From positions 310,001 to 374,000 of the forward strand of contig NZ_JACSOI010000003.1 of assembly GCF_018728565.1 (NCBI RefSeq): 64,000 nt of DNA. The letters are read 5' to 3'. The notes under the pieces were generated by a model. It saw only the letters and a list, made by a program, of their open reading frames with translations. It was not told the origin of the DNA and made no database searches. Positions 44,801-55,654 of the stretch are shown here, in pieces. The stretch comes from Zobellia russellii (GTDB lineage: Bacteria > Bacteroidota > Bacteroidia > Flavobacteriales > Flavobacteriaceae). Every line of letters starts with the position of its first letter. Position 1 is the first letter of the stretch. A program made the position numbers and the translations under genes.

Positions 44801-45878
44801 TGCTGTATATTTTTAGGGTGTCCGTCTCAATGAATTTAGTGCTGTTAAGCCTTCCTTTAAATTTTGGGGCAGCTATTCCTGATTTAAAATGACTCATGCC
44901 CGTAAAGACCCTTGCTTCATCCCATAGGCCGGAATCAATAAAAGTTTGCAGGGTTTGGCTTCCTCCTTCTATGAGAATACTGCTTATATTTTCTTGGTAA
45001 AGAACATCGCATATTTGCTGTGCTACGTCCTTATCAAAATTAATTTGATGATAGGTTACACCTGCATTGGGTTGGGTGGTCTTGACTGCTTCGGTTAAAA
45101 CTAAAGTGTGCACGCTTCCATCCAAAACATGATAATCGCTACTTATTTTTAGTTTTCGGTCCAATATAACCCGAATAGGATTTTTACCGGTGTGCAGCCT
45201 AACACCCAATTTTGGGTTGTCCTCAATAACAGTGTTCGTGCCTACCAGAATACTTTGCTCCTCACTTCGCCATTGGTGTACCAGTTGTCTGGAATATGAA
45301 TTTGTAATCCAAAAGGGCTCGGGGTCGGTGGCCCGTTCTTCTTTTTTCGGAGCGATAAAACCGTCTGTAGTCTCCGCCCATTTTAAAATAATGTAAGGGC
45401 GTTTATTTTCTTGAAAAGTTAGAAATCGGCGGTGGTGCGTACGGCATTCGTTTTCCAGACACCCCGTTAACACTTCACTTCCGGCATCTTTGAGCTTTTG
45501 AATACCTTTGCCTGCTACTTTCGTGTGCGGGTCTTTTAATCCAATGACAATTTTGGGTATACCATGCTTGGCAATCAAATCTGCACAAGGCGGTGTTTTT
45601 CCATAATGGGAGCAGGGTTCCAAGGTTACGTAAATGGTGGCTTCTTTAAGAAGTGATTGGTCTACTACGGAATTTATAGCGTTCACTTCGGCATGTGGCC
45701 CACCGTACGGACTGGTGAAACCTTCACCAATAATAATATCGTTATGAACAATTACAGCACCTACCATAGGGTTTGGGGCTGTGGTTCCTAAACCGTTTTT
45801 TGCTATTTCCAAACAGCGAAGCATATAGGTTTCGTCTTTGGATATTGTGGTTTTTGATTTGGATTTATTGGTGGACAT
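44793..45878 (-). CDS. ribD: Bifunctional riboflavin biosynthesis deaminase/reductase RibD
   Basis: The 361-residue protein has an N-terminal cytidine-deaminase-like domain with zinc ligands His62 (PHAEVNA, catalytic Glu64), Cys89 and Cys98 (PCSHYGKTPPC), and a C-terminal reductase domain (RPYIILKWAETTDGFIA, ILVGTNTV, ISSILIEGGSQTL). It performs steps two and three of riboflavin synthesis. First gene of the minus-strand run ribD-HAD-DMT-yigZ. I see no FMN riboswitch in the 88 bases before it. Confidence 0.96.
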   Translation of the reverse strand: MSTNKSKSKTTISKDETYMLRCLEIAKNGLGTTAPNPMVGAVIVHNDIIIGEGFTSPYGGPHAEVNAINSVVDQSLLKEATIYVTLEPCSHYGKTPPCADLIAKHGIPKIVIGLKDPHTKVAGKGIQKLKDAGSEVLTGCLENECRTHHRRFLTFQENKRPYIILKWAETTDGFIAPKKEERATDPEPFWITNSYSRQLVHQWRSEEQSILVGTNTVIEDNPKLGVRLHTGKNPIRVILDRKLKISSDYHVLDGSVHTLVLTEAVKTTQPNAGVTYHQINFDKDVAQQICDVLYQENISSILIEGGSQTLQTFIDSGLWDEARVFTGMSHFKSGIAAPKFKGRLNSTKFIETDTLKIYSND

Positions 45879-45966
45879 AAACTTTGTTTGCGGTGTTTTA
45901 GATACTTAGCATGCGCACATTTCTACGTATCTTCACACTGTAAAAATAGAATTTTATTTGTTGGAA

Positions 45967-46452
45967 ATGGGTGTAGTGAACATTCGCGCTATAAGAAAAG
46001 AGGATAATGCCCAAGTAGCCGCATTGATTCGTAAGGTGTTAGTGGATTTAGGGGCGCCAAAGGTAGGCACGGCTTACGCCGATGTAACCCTTGGCAGCAT
46101 GTTCGAAAATTATGAAAAACCGCGTGCCGCATATTTTGTGGTGGAAGAAAACGGTACTATTTTAGGCTGCGCAGGAATTGCACAACTGGATAACTGCGAG
46201 GATAACATTTGCGAACTCCAAAAGATGTATTTTTTGGAAGAAGCCCGCGGACGTGGGATTGGCGCTGAAATGCTGCAAAAATGTTTGGAGAAAGCAAAAG
46301 AATTTAATTTTGATTGCATCTATCTGGAAACCATGCCCTATATGAAAGCCGCCCAAAAACTTTATGCAAAAATGGGATTTGAATACATAGATAAACCGTT
46401 AGGTGATACGGGACACTATTCCTGCCCGGTGTATATGCTTGCTAAATTGTAA
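45967..46452 (+). CDS. GNAT family N-acetyltransferase
   Basis: The protein of about 161 residues starts MGVVNIRAIRKEDNAQVAALI and has the acetyl-CoA motif EEARGRGIGAEMLQKCL and the ending LYAKMGFEYIDKPLGDTGH, which recalls the stand-alone form of acetyltransferases often fused to MarR regulators. Substrate unknown. The frame opens with TTG at 45958, but ATG 45967 is a better start. It precedes prmC by 18 bases and is probably co-transcribed with it. Confidence 0.86.
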   Translation: MGVVNIRAIRKEDNAQVAALIRKVLVDLGAPKVGTAYADVTLGSMFENYEKPRAAYFVVEENGTILGCAGIAQLDNCEDNICELQKMYFLEEARGRGIGAEMLQKCLEKAKEFNFDCIYLETMPYMKAAQKLYAKMGFEYIDKPLGDTGHYSCPVYMLAKL

Positions 46453-46470
46453 TGTATAGCCCCAATAACA

Positions 46471-47331
46471 ATGTTTTTAAGAGAAATAAAGAATATTTAT
46501 TACAAAGAATTGGATGCCCTGTATCCAAAGGAAGAAGTAGATAGTTTCTTCTATTTGCTTATAGACCATTATTTGCAATTGGAGCGTTTTGTACTGGCCT
46601 TACAGCCTAATTTGACGTTGACAAAAGAAGAGGAGCAACCGCTTTTTGAGGCTCTGGCCGGTTTAAAATTACATCGTCCGGTTCAATATATTATGGGGAG
46701 TACAACTTTTATGGACCTTGATTTTAAAGTGAACGAAAATGTGCTTATCCCAAGACCGGAAACTGAAGATTTGGTCCGTTGGATCGTTGAGGAGGTAGAG
46801 AGTAGTACTTTAAAAGGTGAAAGTATACGGATTTTGGATATCGGGACCGGCAGTGGTTGTATTGCTATTTCGTTGGCAAAGCTCTTGCAACAGGCTAAAG
46901 TTTCTGCTTTGGATATTTCAGAAAAAGCATTGCAAACAGCAAAAAAGAATGCGGAAATTAACTCGGTTAAGGTTAAATTTATTCAAGCGGATATTTTGAA
47001 TTTGGATGGGTTTGCTTCGGATTTTGATATCATTGTTTCCAATCCTCCTTATGTGCGCGAACTAGAAAAGCGGGAGATGCACAAAAATGTTTTGGAACAT
47101 GAGCCGGATATGGCACTTTTCGTTTCAGATGAAAATCCATTACTATTTTACGAGGCTATAACAAAACTGGCCAAAGAAAGTCTTTCGGAAAAGGGTAGGC
47201 TCTTTTTTGAAATCAACCAGTATTTGGCAAAAGAAACGGAAGCACTTTTGCGGGAATATAATTTTTCAGAAATTGAGGTCCGAAAAGATATATTTGGTAA
47301 TGACCGAATGACAAAGGGAGTTTTGGGGTAA
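46471..47331 (+). CDS. prmC: Peptide chain release factor N5-glutamine methyltransferase
   Basis: The 286-residue protein has the PrmC N-terminal helical domain and a Rossmann methyltransferase with motif I LDIGTGSGCIAISLA and the catalytic NPPY in IIVSNPPYVRE, plus HEPDMALFV. It methylates the GGQ glutamine of release factors 1 and 2. It lies between a GNAT gene and ligA on the plus strand. Confidence 0.95.
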   Translation: MFLREIKNIYYKELDALYPKEEVDSFFYLLIDHYLQLERFVLALQPNLTLTKEEEQPLFEALAGLKLHRPVQYIMGSTTFMDLDFKVNENVLIPRPETEDLVRWIVEEVESSTLKGESIRILDIGTGSGCIAISLAKLLQQAKVSALDISEKALQTAKKNAEINSVKVKFIQADILNLDGFASDFDIIVSNPPYVRELEKREMHKNVLEHEPDMALFVSDENPLLFYEAITKLAKESLSEKGRLFFEINQYLAKETEALLREYNFSEIEVRKDIFGNDRMTKGVLG

Positions 47332-47370
47332 TTCGCCTTGAACAAAAACTTCAAACAGATATTAAATTAG

Positions 47371-49386
<2,016 letters not shown>

Positions 49387-49408
49387 TTGGTTCAGAAGAT
49401 GGGTAATT

Positions 49409-50650
49409 TTATAACAGCTCTTTTTTATTTGTTGATTTATAAAGACAATAGTGTATAGTCAGTAATAAAACTGTACAGAACAAGTATGTTGCAAAATACG
49501 TGTTTTCCCCTAGTCCAAGTTGTGGGTAATAGACAAAGCAGAATACAATGTTAGCGAGTGTAATTGTTGCAAATACAGGCATCATTCGCCAATTTTTCAA
49601 TAAGCTTTTGTAACCGTTTTTGCTTTTTAAAAAGGTTAGGTCGCTTCCAAAAAGCTGCACGAACATGGGCCAAACAAAAAGTAGGGGTAAGGCGAATAGT
49701 CGCGATTCCCTTGCAAAAGCGGTTAGAAAGACAATCGGTGTATTGATAGCTACGGTGAGTAAAAAGGCAAAAACAAACTTGTTCTGCCAACTAGGTCTGT
49801 TTTTTCTTTTTAAATAGAAATAGGTAAAGTAAAGAAACAATCCTAAGGTAATAAAAATGGACACGGCGGATTCAACGCTGTTCTTAGTACTTTCAATATT
49901 CTCCAGAAAACAGGAGTATCTACTGGCCATCTCAATATGGGTTGCGTGTAGCAACCTTTGATGGTAAATAAAAAAGACCACATAGCACCCGTAGAAAACA
50001 GTAGGTAGCAGAATAAGGAGGCCGTATTTTTTTAAGTTCGAAAAAATATTTTTTCCAAAATGATTTTCGGTGTTTGGAAGAAACAAGACCAATGCTGGGA
50101 GTAATAAAATACTAGTTTCACGGGCCACTAGGGCCAAGCTGAATAAGATAATATACCAAAGCCACTTACGGCGCACAAAGGCAATTAGTGCGAGAAGAAG
50201 AAAACAATATTGTAAAGGTTCATCATAAGTAAATACAGGAGGGAAAAATGCAAATAACACTGAAAATGACGTGAAAAATACCATCATATTGGTTAAACCG
50301 TGGGTTTTGGAAGCTTTGAGAACTCGGGAAAGCTTGTACACTAAAACACCACTGCAACCCAGCAACAAAAAATTAACCAAGATAAAAGCGTAGCCAGCTT
50401 TAAGCCCAATTATCTTTTGTGAGGATTCTATTAAAAATGTAGTTAACGGCCTTCGGGCAAAAGGGGCTATCTCCTTATGGTAATTGATTTGTGATTTTAG
50501 AAAAACATGGGAGATACGCGTATTGTTTTCGTTAAGCATACTGTCCACGCTGGGCAACATATGTATGCCCAATATGGTTAGGGCGCAGAGTAATGCCATT
50601 ACATAGGGCAATGGCCTCCAGGGTAGTAAGCTTCGGGATAGTTGAACCAT
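49409..50650 (-). CDS. Polytopic membrane protein, GT-C-like (function unknown)
   Basis: The 413-residue protein has about ten hydrophobic segments, the first at ~15-35 followed by a ~50-residue extracytoplasmic loop (PSVDSMLNENNTRIS). The block LVARETSILLLPALVLFL resembles the arginine-glutamate motif of GT-C-type mannosyl/glucosyl transferases and DUF2029-like proteins, so it may use a lipid-linked sugar. No glycosylation neighbours are adjacent, and the assignment is weak. Single gene, divergent from the small 50723 gene. Confidence 0.6.
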   Translation of the reverse strand: MVQLSRSLLPWRPLPYVMALLCALTILGIHMLPSVDSMLNENNTRISHVFLKSQINYHKEIAPFARRPLTTFLIESSQKIIGLKAGYAFILVNFLLLGCSGVLVYKLSRVLKASKTHGLTNMMVFFTSFSVLFAFFPPVFTYDEPLQYCFLLLALIAFVRRKWLWYIILFSLALVARETSILLLPALVLFLPNTENHFGKNIFSNLKKYGLLILLPTVFYGCYVVFFIYHQRLLHATHIEMASRYSCFLENIESTKNSVESAVSIFITLGLFLYFTYFYLKRKNRPSWQNKFVFAFLLTVAINTPIVFLTAFARESRLFALPLLFVWPMFVQLFGSDLTFLKSKNGYKSLLKNWRMMPVFATITLANIVFCFVYYPQLGLGENTYFATYLFCTVLLLTIHYCLYKSTNKKELL

Positions 50651-50683
50651 TAAAGCGCACAGTTAATTTCAATCGAAATTAGG

Positions 50684-50691
50684 TATTTTTG
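50684..50691 (+). promoter_or_regulatory. -7 element for the 50723 gene
   Basis: TATTTTTG is an exact TAnnTTTG match; predicted start near 50697, 26 bases before the ATG. The -33 element is not clear. Confidence 0.45.
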
Positions 50692-50722
50692 TGTAGGAAA
50701 AAACAAATGACACTATAAATAG

Positions 50723-51025
50723 ATGGCAGTACCTACAAGTTACCAAGATTTTACAGAAACATTAACCCATGCAACCCCACCTACAGATTGGCCCGATGCA
50801 TTGAAAGCTATGTGGTTTGCCGCGACCGATAATTGGGAGGCTTCACATGATATAGCGCAAGATATGTTCAATGAAACGGGGAGTTGGATTCACGCTTATC
50901 TTCATAGGGTAGAAGGAGATAAGTTTAATGCGGGCTATTGGTATAGGAAAGCAGGAAAACCTTTTCCGAATATATCATTGGAGCAAGAGCTTCAGGAGAT
51001 TACAACCAATTTGTTGGAAAGGTAG
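50723..51025 (+). CDS. Small conserved-looking cytoplasmic protein (function unknown)
   Basis: The 100-residue soluble protein is tryptophan-rich (W19, W31, W38, W55, W73) with WPDALKAMWFAATDNWEASH and AYLHRVEGDKFNAGYWYRKA, a helical-hairpin look recalling TPR/Sel1-like helices. It has no signal peptide. I do not recognise a named family with certainty. It has its own promoter element and ends exactly where the convergent GNAT gene ends (51025/51026). Confidence 0.7.
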   Translation: MAVPTSYQDFTETLTHATPPTDWPDALKAMWFAATDNWEASHDIAQDMFNETGSWIHAYLHRVEGDKFNAGYWYRKAGKPFPNISLEQELQEITTNLLER

Positions 51026-51478
51026 TTAGGTCAGGTCTTTCTTAAAACATACACTATTTTCCATTCCCGCATACTGGCCGTAATTGGGAATCACTTGATA
51101 ATTGCTTTTTTTGTAAAGAGCGATAGCCTCCGGTTGACGTTTTCCTGTTTCTAGGATGCAACTTTCATATCCGGATTCTGCAGCCCATTTTTCTAGTTCC
51201 GTTAAGATGCGGGTAGCAATACCTTTTCCCCGGATTTCAGGTGAAACATACATGCGTTTCACTTCCACAGAAGTAGGGTTGAATTCTTTTATGGCTCCGC
51301 AGCCTACAGGAACATCGTTTATAAAAGCAATAACAACCTGATTTAAATTTTCTATTCCGTTATATTGATGATAAAACTCATGTTCGTCCCCATCCGTTTG
51401 GCTTAAATAGGCGTCTAACTTGGCCACTAAGCCTGGAAAATGTTCATTTTGGTATGTGGTCCGTTCAATTTTAATCAT
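51026..51478 (-). CDS. GNAT family N-acetyltransferase
   Basis: The 150-residue protein has the central strand VEVKRMYVSPEIRGKGIAT (Q/RxxGxG/A acetyl-CoA loop) and the ending AIALYKKSNYQVIPNYGQY, with VPVGCGAIKEF before it, typical of the PaiA/YjgM-like group. Substrate unknown. It starts two bases after the stop of the metallophosphatase gene, so it is the third gene of the split-nucleotidase run. Confidence 0.88.
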   Translation of the reverse strand: MIKIERTTYQNEHFPGLVAKLDAYLSQTDGDEHEFYHQYNGIENLNQVVIAFINDVPVGCGAIKEFNPTSVEVKRMYVSPEIRGKGIATRILTELEKWAAESGYESCILETGKRQPEAIALYKKSNYQVIPNYGQYAGMENSVCFKKDLT

Positions 51479-51480
51479 GC

Positions 51481-52392
51481 TTATACATTTATGGATATAC
51501 CTGTGGCATTGCTGTTTTTTGAACCATCAAAATAAAAATCAATTCTACCCAGATTTATACCGAAGCACCCCACTTGGTTCACCAAAACATTTCTTCCCAA
51601 CTTATTCTCTACGATAGTAGGCTTGTCTAGAAATGTGTGGGTGTGGCCCCCAATAATCAAATCTGTATATTCCAATGCGGCGGCCAGAGTTACATCCTGA
51701 GGTTTTTGCTTGTTTTTATATTCATAGCCCAAATGGGACAGGCATACTATTAAATCGCAATTTTCCTCGTTCTTCAAAGCACGTTCCGTATCCTGCGCTA
51801 TTTCAAAAGGTTCTAAATATTGGGTTTCTTTATACAGTTTTTTAGTAACTAGGCCATTCAACTCAATGCCTAGACCGTAAACCCCTATTTTAATGCCGTC
51901 AACCGTGTAGATTTTGTAAGGCTTCACTTGCCCGTTCATGACCGTGTTGCTAAAATCATAATTGGCATTGATCATCTCAAAATTGGCATTAGGCATTTGG
52001 GCCAAAAGTCCGTCAATACCATTGTCAAAATCATGGTTTCCAATAGTTGCCGCATCATAATTAAGCATGCTCATTAGCTTAAATTCCAGCTCACCACCAT
52101 AGAAATTGAAATAGGGTGTGCCCTGAAAAATATCACCTGCATCAAAAAGCAAGGTATTCGGGTTTTCCTTTCTAATAGCATCAACCAAGGTAGCTCTCCT
52201 GGCCAATCCTCCTAAATTGGGAAACTCAGAATGATCGGTGGGAAAGGGGTCTATATGGCTGTGAACATCATTGGTGTGTAAAATGGTAATATGCTTTTTT
52301 ACATCGCCAAAACAAGAACTTAGAGAAAGTCCGCCCAGCCCCACAAGGGCACTGGAAGCCGTAGTATTTTTGATGAATTTCCTTCTGTTCAT
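51481..52392 (-). CDS. Metallophosphatase half of a 5'-nucleotidase (UshA-type N-terminal domain)
   Basis: The 303-residue protein has a Tat-like signal (MNRRKFIKNTTASSALVGLG) ending near SLSSC, perhaps lipid-modified. The metallophosphoesterase motifs of UshA follow: ILHTNDVHSH, DAGDIFQGTP, IGNHDFDNG (catalytic His-Asp), CLSHLGYEY and IIGGHTHTF. It lacks the nucleotide-binding C-terminal domain, which is encoded by the gene immediately upstream (52408-53175). The two products probably act together in the periplasm to hydrolyse nucleotides. Confidence 0.9.
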   Translation of the reverse strand: MNRRKFIKNTTASSALVGLGGLSLSSCFGDVKKHITILHTNDVHSHIDPFPTDHSEFPNLGGLARRATLVDAIRKENPNTLLFDAGDIFQGTPYFNFYGGELEFKLMSMLNYDAATIGNHDFDNGIDGLLAQMPNANFEMINANYDFSNTVMNGQVKPYKIYTVDGIKIGVYGLGIELNGLVTKKLYKETQYLEPFEIAQDTERALKNEENCDLIVCLSHLGYEYKNKQKPQDVTLAAALEYTDLIIGGHTHTFLDKPTIVENKLGRNVLVNQVGCFGINLGRIDFYFDGSKNSNATGISINV

Positions 52393-52407
52393 AAAAGCTT
52401 GTCTTTT

Positions 52408-53175
52408 TTACTTCTGTAGTTTAATGAACCTATTATCAACAACGGGCTTAAGGGTGTCTACTTTTTTAAAGTAGTCTATCATGGCATTTCTGATTAAATA
52501 ATCGGTATTTATAATTTTTAGAGCCTCCTTAAAGAACACCATACTATCCCCACCGTTTACTAAATAATTAGATGTAGCTACGTAATATGCTTTGTTTGTG
52601 TCCAAAGGTTTGCCTTGTATGGAAATGGATTTTATTTCGTTTTCCGCATCCAAGGTCAGTTGCAACCCGGAAATGGGATGGGCGCGACCGGAATCTCTTA
52701 AATAGGCCGCTAATTTTAGGATAGAACTGCCTTTAAGTTCTGCAACAACAATAGAATTTTCAAAAGGCATTACTTCATAGGCCGTTCTTGAAGAAACGTT
52801 TCCTTTTGATATTAAGGAGCGAATACCACCGTGATTCAATAAAACAAGATCAATTGAATGTCCTGTTCTTGATTTGAATATGGGATTAGCTTCGGAAAAT
52901 ACAATGTCTGCCATAAGGTTTCCGGCAGTGGTGTTGAGAGCTCCGTCTGTTTTGGAAATAGGATAGGGGGCGTAGGCCAGAGTGCTGTCCAGTACATGGT
53001 TTATCCTTTCCCTGTAGGGCTTTACAAGAGTTTCAATACTTTCTGTAGTTGCCAGTGAATTGTCAATAGGAACTTGTTTTGCATCTATTTTTTGAAGCGT
53101 AGGGTGTTGCTCGCTGCAAGAATGCAAAAATGTTAATGTTGTAAATATAACAAAGTGTTTTATTTTTAAAACCAT
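52408..53175 (-). CDS. 5'-nucleotidase C-terminal (substrate-binding) domain protein
   Basis: The 255-residue lipoprotein (LTFLHSCSEQHP, Cys18 or nearby) is the UshA-type C-terminal domain alone: NTTAGNLMADIVF, VLLNHGGIRSLI, YEVMPFENSIVV and the ATSNYLVNGGDSMVFF block that holds the purine-stacking aromatic. It has no metallophosphatase motifs. Its gene precedes the catalytic-domain gene by 15 bases, so the domain order is reversed relative to the single-chain enzyme. Confidence 0.88.
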   Translation of the reverse strand: MVLKIKHFVIFTTLTFLHSCSEQHPTLQKIDAKQVPIDNSLATTESIETLVKPYRERINHVLDSTLAYAPYPISKTDGALNTTAGNLMADIVFSEANPIFKSRTGHSIDLVLLNHGGIRSLISKGNVSSRTAYEVMPFENSIVVAELKGSSILKLAAYLRDSGRAHPISGLQLTLDAENEIKSISIQGKPLDTNKAYYVATSNYLVNGGDSMVFFKEALKIINTDYLIRNAMIDYFKKVDTLKPVVDNRFIKLQK

Positions 53176-53217
53176 ATTTCGTTTTATCTTAGCGCCATAT
53201 TATGCGTGGAGATTCTT

Positions 53218-53225
53218 TACATTTG
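53218..53225 (+). promoter_or_regulatory. -7 element for the DUF6913-dapA unit
   Basis: TACATTTG is an exact TAnnTTTG match 51 bases upstream of ATG 53277; no clear -33 TTG. Confidence 0.45.
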
Positions 53226-53276
53226 TAGAAGCCATTCCATTTTTGCATACCAGAATGGTTCAAAATGTAAAAGTAC

Positions 53277-53810
53277 ATGTTTAAGGGAATAAAAGATAAG
53301 TTCAAATACAAATCGAGCGTTAAATTTCTGAAACAAGAACTGGCTAAAGATCCGCCGGTAATTGAAAGAAGTAAAGGTATTACTTCAATTGGTTGCATTG
53401 TAGATCTGGACAGTTTTGATGATGCGAACCAGTTTTATGCGTTCGTAGAAGATTATAATTTGCGACCGAATGCGGTAAAGATTATTGGTTATAAAAGTTA
53501 TTACGACAAAAATTCGCCGTATGCCACCCCTGTTTTTTCGGATAAGGACCTTGGGTGGAACGGAGCTATAGAAAATAGTTACGCACTTGAATTTTTAAGT
53601 AGGGAGTATGATTTGCTCGTAAACTATTATACCTCTGATAATTTATTGCTACAGTTGATGAGCGTAAAAACTAGGGCCCGATTTCGTGTAGGTTTCAAAG
53701 ATGTGGATCTCATGTATAATGATTTGATAATGGATTCACCATTGAAAGATTTTAAGACCTTTAAATCGGAGCTTAAAAAATACCTTGGTGTATTAAACGA
53801 AATTGAATAA
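53277..53810 (+). CDS. DUF6913-like protein
   Basis: The 177-residue cytoplasmic protein starts [14 protein letters not shown] and shows alpha/beta alternation with [20 protein letters not shown] and [24 protein letters not shown] split across two elements. It recalls the DUF6913 family I associate with dapA in flavobacteria; function unknown. Its stop overlaps the dapA start by one base (TAATG), so the two are translationally coupled. Confidence 0.72.
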   Translation: MFKGIKDKFKYKSSVKFLKQELAKDPPVIERSKGITSIGCIVDLDSFDDANQFYAFVEDYNLRPNAVKIIGYKSYYDKNSPYATPVFSDKDLGWNGAIENSYALEFLSREYDLLVNYYTSDNLLLQLMSVKTRARFRVGFKDVDLMYNDLIMDSPLKDFKTFKSELKKYLGVLNEIE

Positions 53811-54697
53811 TGAAGCAATTAATTGGTACAGGTGTGGCGTTGATCACTCCGTTCAAAACAGATTTTTCAGTAGACGTAGATGCTTTGCATAACATCGTTA
53901 ATTACTGTGTGGACGGTGGTGTAGATTATTTGGTGGTATTAGGTACCACTGGTGAATCCGTAACACTTACTAAGGCCGAAAAACAGTTGGTTATTGATAC
54001 GGTTACTATTGCCAATGCAGGCAGATTACCTTTGGTAGTTGGTGTAGGTGGTAATAATACGGTTGCCGTTATTGAGGAATTACAGAATTTAGACCTCACC
54101 AATTTTGATGCTGTTCTATCAGTATCTCCCTACTATAACAGGCCTACACAAGAAGGCATCTATCAACACTTTAAGGCAATTGCCCAAGTTTCACCAAAAC
54201 CTATCATACTTTATAATGTGCCAGGAAGGACGGGTAGCAATATGCTTCCGGAAACCGTTATACGTTTAGCTAATGATGTAGATAATATTGTAGCTATTAA
54301 AGAAGCATCCGGAAACTTGATGCAAGTACAGGAGCTGATCAAAGGATGTCCCAAGGGATTTCATGTAATTTCAGGAGATGATGCTACGGCCTTAGCTACA
54401 GTGCTTGCTGGTGGTTCTGGAGTTATTTCTGTAATAGGGCAAGGATTACCTGCGGAGTTTTCCAATATGATCAGATTGGGATTGGACCGTAAGGTAGATG
54501 AAGCTTATAGACAGCATTATGAGCTCCAAGATGGTATGGGATTGATTTTTCAAGAGGGTAACCCTGCGGGAATAAAAGCTATTTTTGAGGTTTTAGGTCT
54601 TGCCAATGCCGGTGTTAGACTTCCGCTCATGGAAGCCTCCGAAAACTTGAAAAAAAGTATTGCGGACTTTGTAAAACCTTTTAAGGTTTTTGCCTAA
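53810..54697 (+). CDS. dapA: 4-hydroxy-tetrahydrodipicolinate synthase
   Basis: The 295-residue TIM-barrel protein has the Schiff-base Lys164 in VAIKEASG, Tyr135 in [10 protein letters not shown], the GTTGES loop (45-50) and [11 protein letters not shown]. It condenses pyruvate and aspartate semialdehyde, the first committed step to diaminopimelate and lysine; dapF for a later step lies at 30144. It is coupled to the DUF6913-like gene upstream. Confidence 0.97.
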   Translation: MKQLIGTGVALITPFKTDFSVDVDALHNIVNYCVDGGVDYLVVLGTTGESVTLTKAEKQLVIDTVTIANAGRLPLVVGVGGNNTVAVIEELQNLDLTNFDAVLSVSPYYNRPTQEGIYQHFKAIAQVSPKPIILYNVPGRTGSNMLPETVIRLANDVDNIVAIKEASGNLMQVQELIKGCPKGFHVISGDDATALATVLAGGSGVISVIGQGLPAEFSNMIRLGLDRKVDEAYRQHYELQDGMGLIFQEGNPAGIKAIFEVLGLANAGVRLPLMEASENLKKSIADFVKPFKVFA

Positions 54698-54805
54698 GTG
54701 GTGTTAAATCTTCCCCAAAAGCATTGGTGTAAGGGTTCTAGAATGCTATTTTAGCTACTTTATTTTTTGTTTTTTATATCCGTTCGGAATCCGTAATTTT
54801 GCAAA

Positions 54806-55642
54806 ATGCTTTTTAAAATGAGGTTATTAGCCCCTGTCTTATTGCTCGCTCTTATGACACAGTCATGTAGCGAATATCAGAAGGTACTTAAAAATGAAGA
54901 AGTTAAGCCCAAGTATGACCTGGCTCAGAAATTCTATGAGGAAGGTGATATGAAAAGGGCCAATCGTCTTTTTGAACAAATAGCACCTAAATATATTGGT
55001 AAGCCCCAGGGCGAACGTGTCATGTTTTTCTTGGCAGATACCTATTTCCAGAGGAAAGATTATAATATGGCGGGCTATCAGTTTGAACGTTTTGTGAAAT
55101 CTTACCCTAAAAGTGATAAAGTTGGTGAGGCTTCTTTTTTAGGAGCTAAAAGTTATTTTGAACTTTCGCCATCGTATTCTTTGGATCAAACGGATACGGA
55201 TAAGGCCTTGGCAAAATTGCAACTTTTCATCAACTCATATCCAGATTCTGAGTATTTTGCCGAAGCGAACGCAATGGCAAAGGAGCTGACAACAAAAAAA
55301 GAACTAAAGGCGTATGAAATTGCCAAGCAGTTTAATAAATTGGGTCAGTTTGATTATACGTTCCTTACACCTGCAGTAGCAGCATTTGATAATTTTGTTT
55401 CGGATTTCCCGGGCTCTATTTATCGTGAAGATGCCATGTTCTATAGGTTTGAATCTGCTTCAAGGTTTGCTTTGAATAGTTTTGAAAGATTGCAGGAAGA
55501 GCGTTTAAAAGAAGCTATTGCCGACTATAACGCATTAAAAAAGCAGTTCCCTAAAACAAAATATGCCGATAAGGCGGATAAGATACTTGAAAAAGTACAG
55601 TTACAATTACAGGGTTTTACCCAAGAGAAAGAAGCAAAATAA
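54806..55642 (+). CDS. bamD: Outer-membrane assembly lipoprotein BamD
   Basis: The 278-residue lipoprotein (MRLLAPVLLLALMTQSCSEY; Cys acylated) has BamD-type TPR repeats: YDLAQKFYEEGDMKRANRLF, DTYFQRKDYNMAGYQFERF, FINSYPDSEYFAEAN and DYNALKKQFPKTKYADKAD. It works with BamA to insert outer-membrane proteins. Two starts fit, ATG 54806 and 54818; a TAATTTTG -7 element at 54794-54801 would start transcription near 54806 and favours 54818. First gene of bamD-rpoZ-coaBC-DUF4835-recN. Confidence 0.93.
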   Translation: MLFKMRLLAPVLLLALMTQSCSEYQKVLKNEEVKPKYDLAQKFYEEGDMKRANRLFEQIAPKYIGKPQGERVMFFLADTYFQRKDYNMAGYQFERFVKSYPKSDKVGEASFLGAKSYFELSPSYSLDQTDTDKALAKLQLFINSYPDSEYFAEANAMAKELTTKKELKAYEIAKQFNKLGQFDYTFLTPAVAAFDNFVSDFPGSIYREDAMFYRFESASRFALNSFERLQEERLKEAIADYNALKKQFPKTKYADKADKILEKVQLQLQGFTQEKEAK

Positions 55643-55654
55643 ATTAGTTTGACT

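Noticed and set aside
51481-53175. Frameshifted single 5'-nucleotidase gene
   Set aside because: The two domains are in reversed order and each has its own export signal, so one broken gene cannot explain them.
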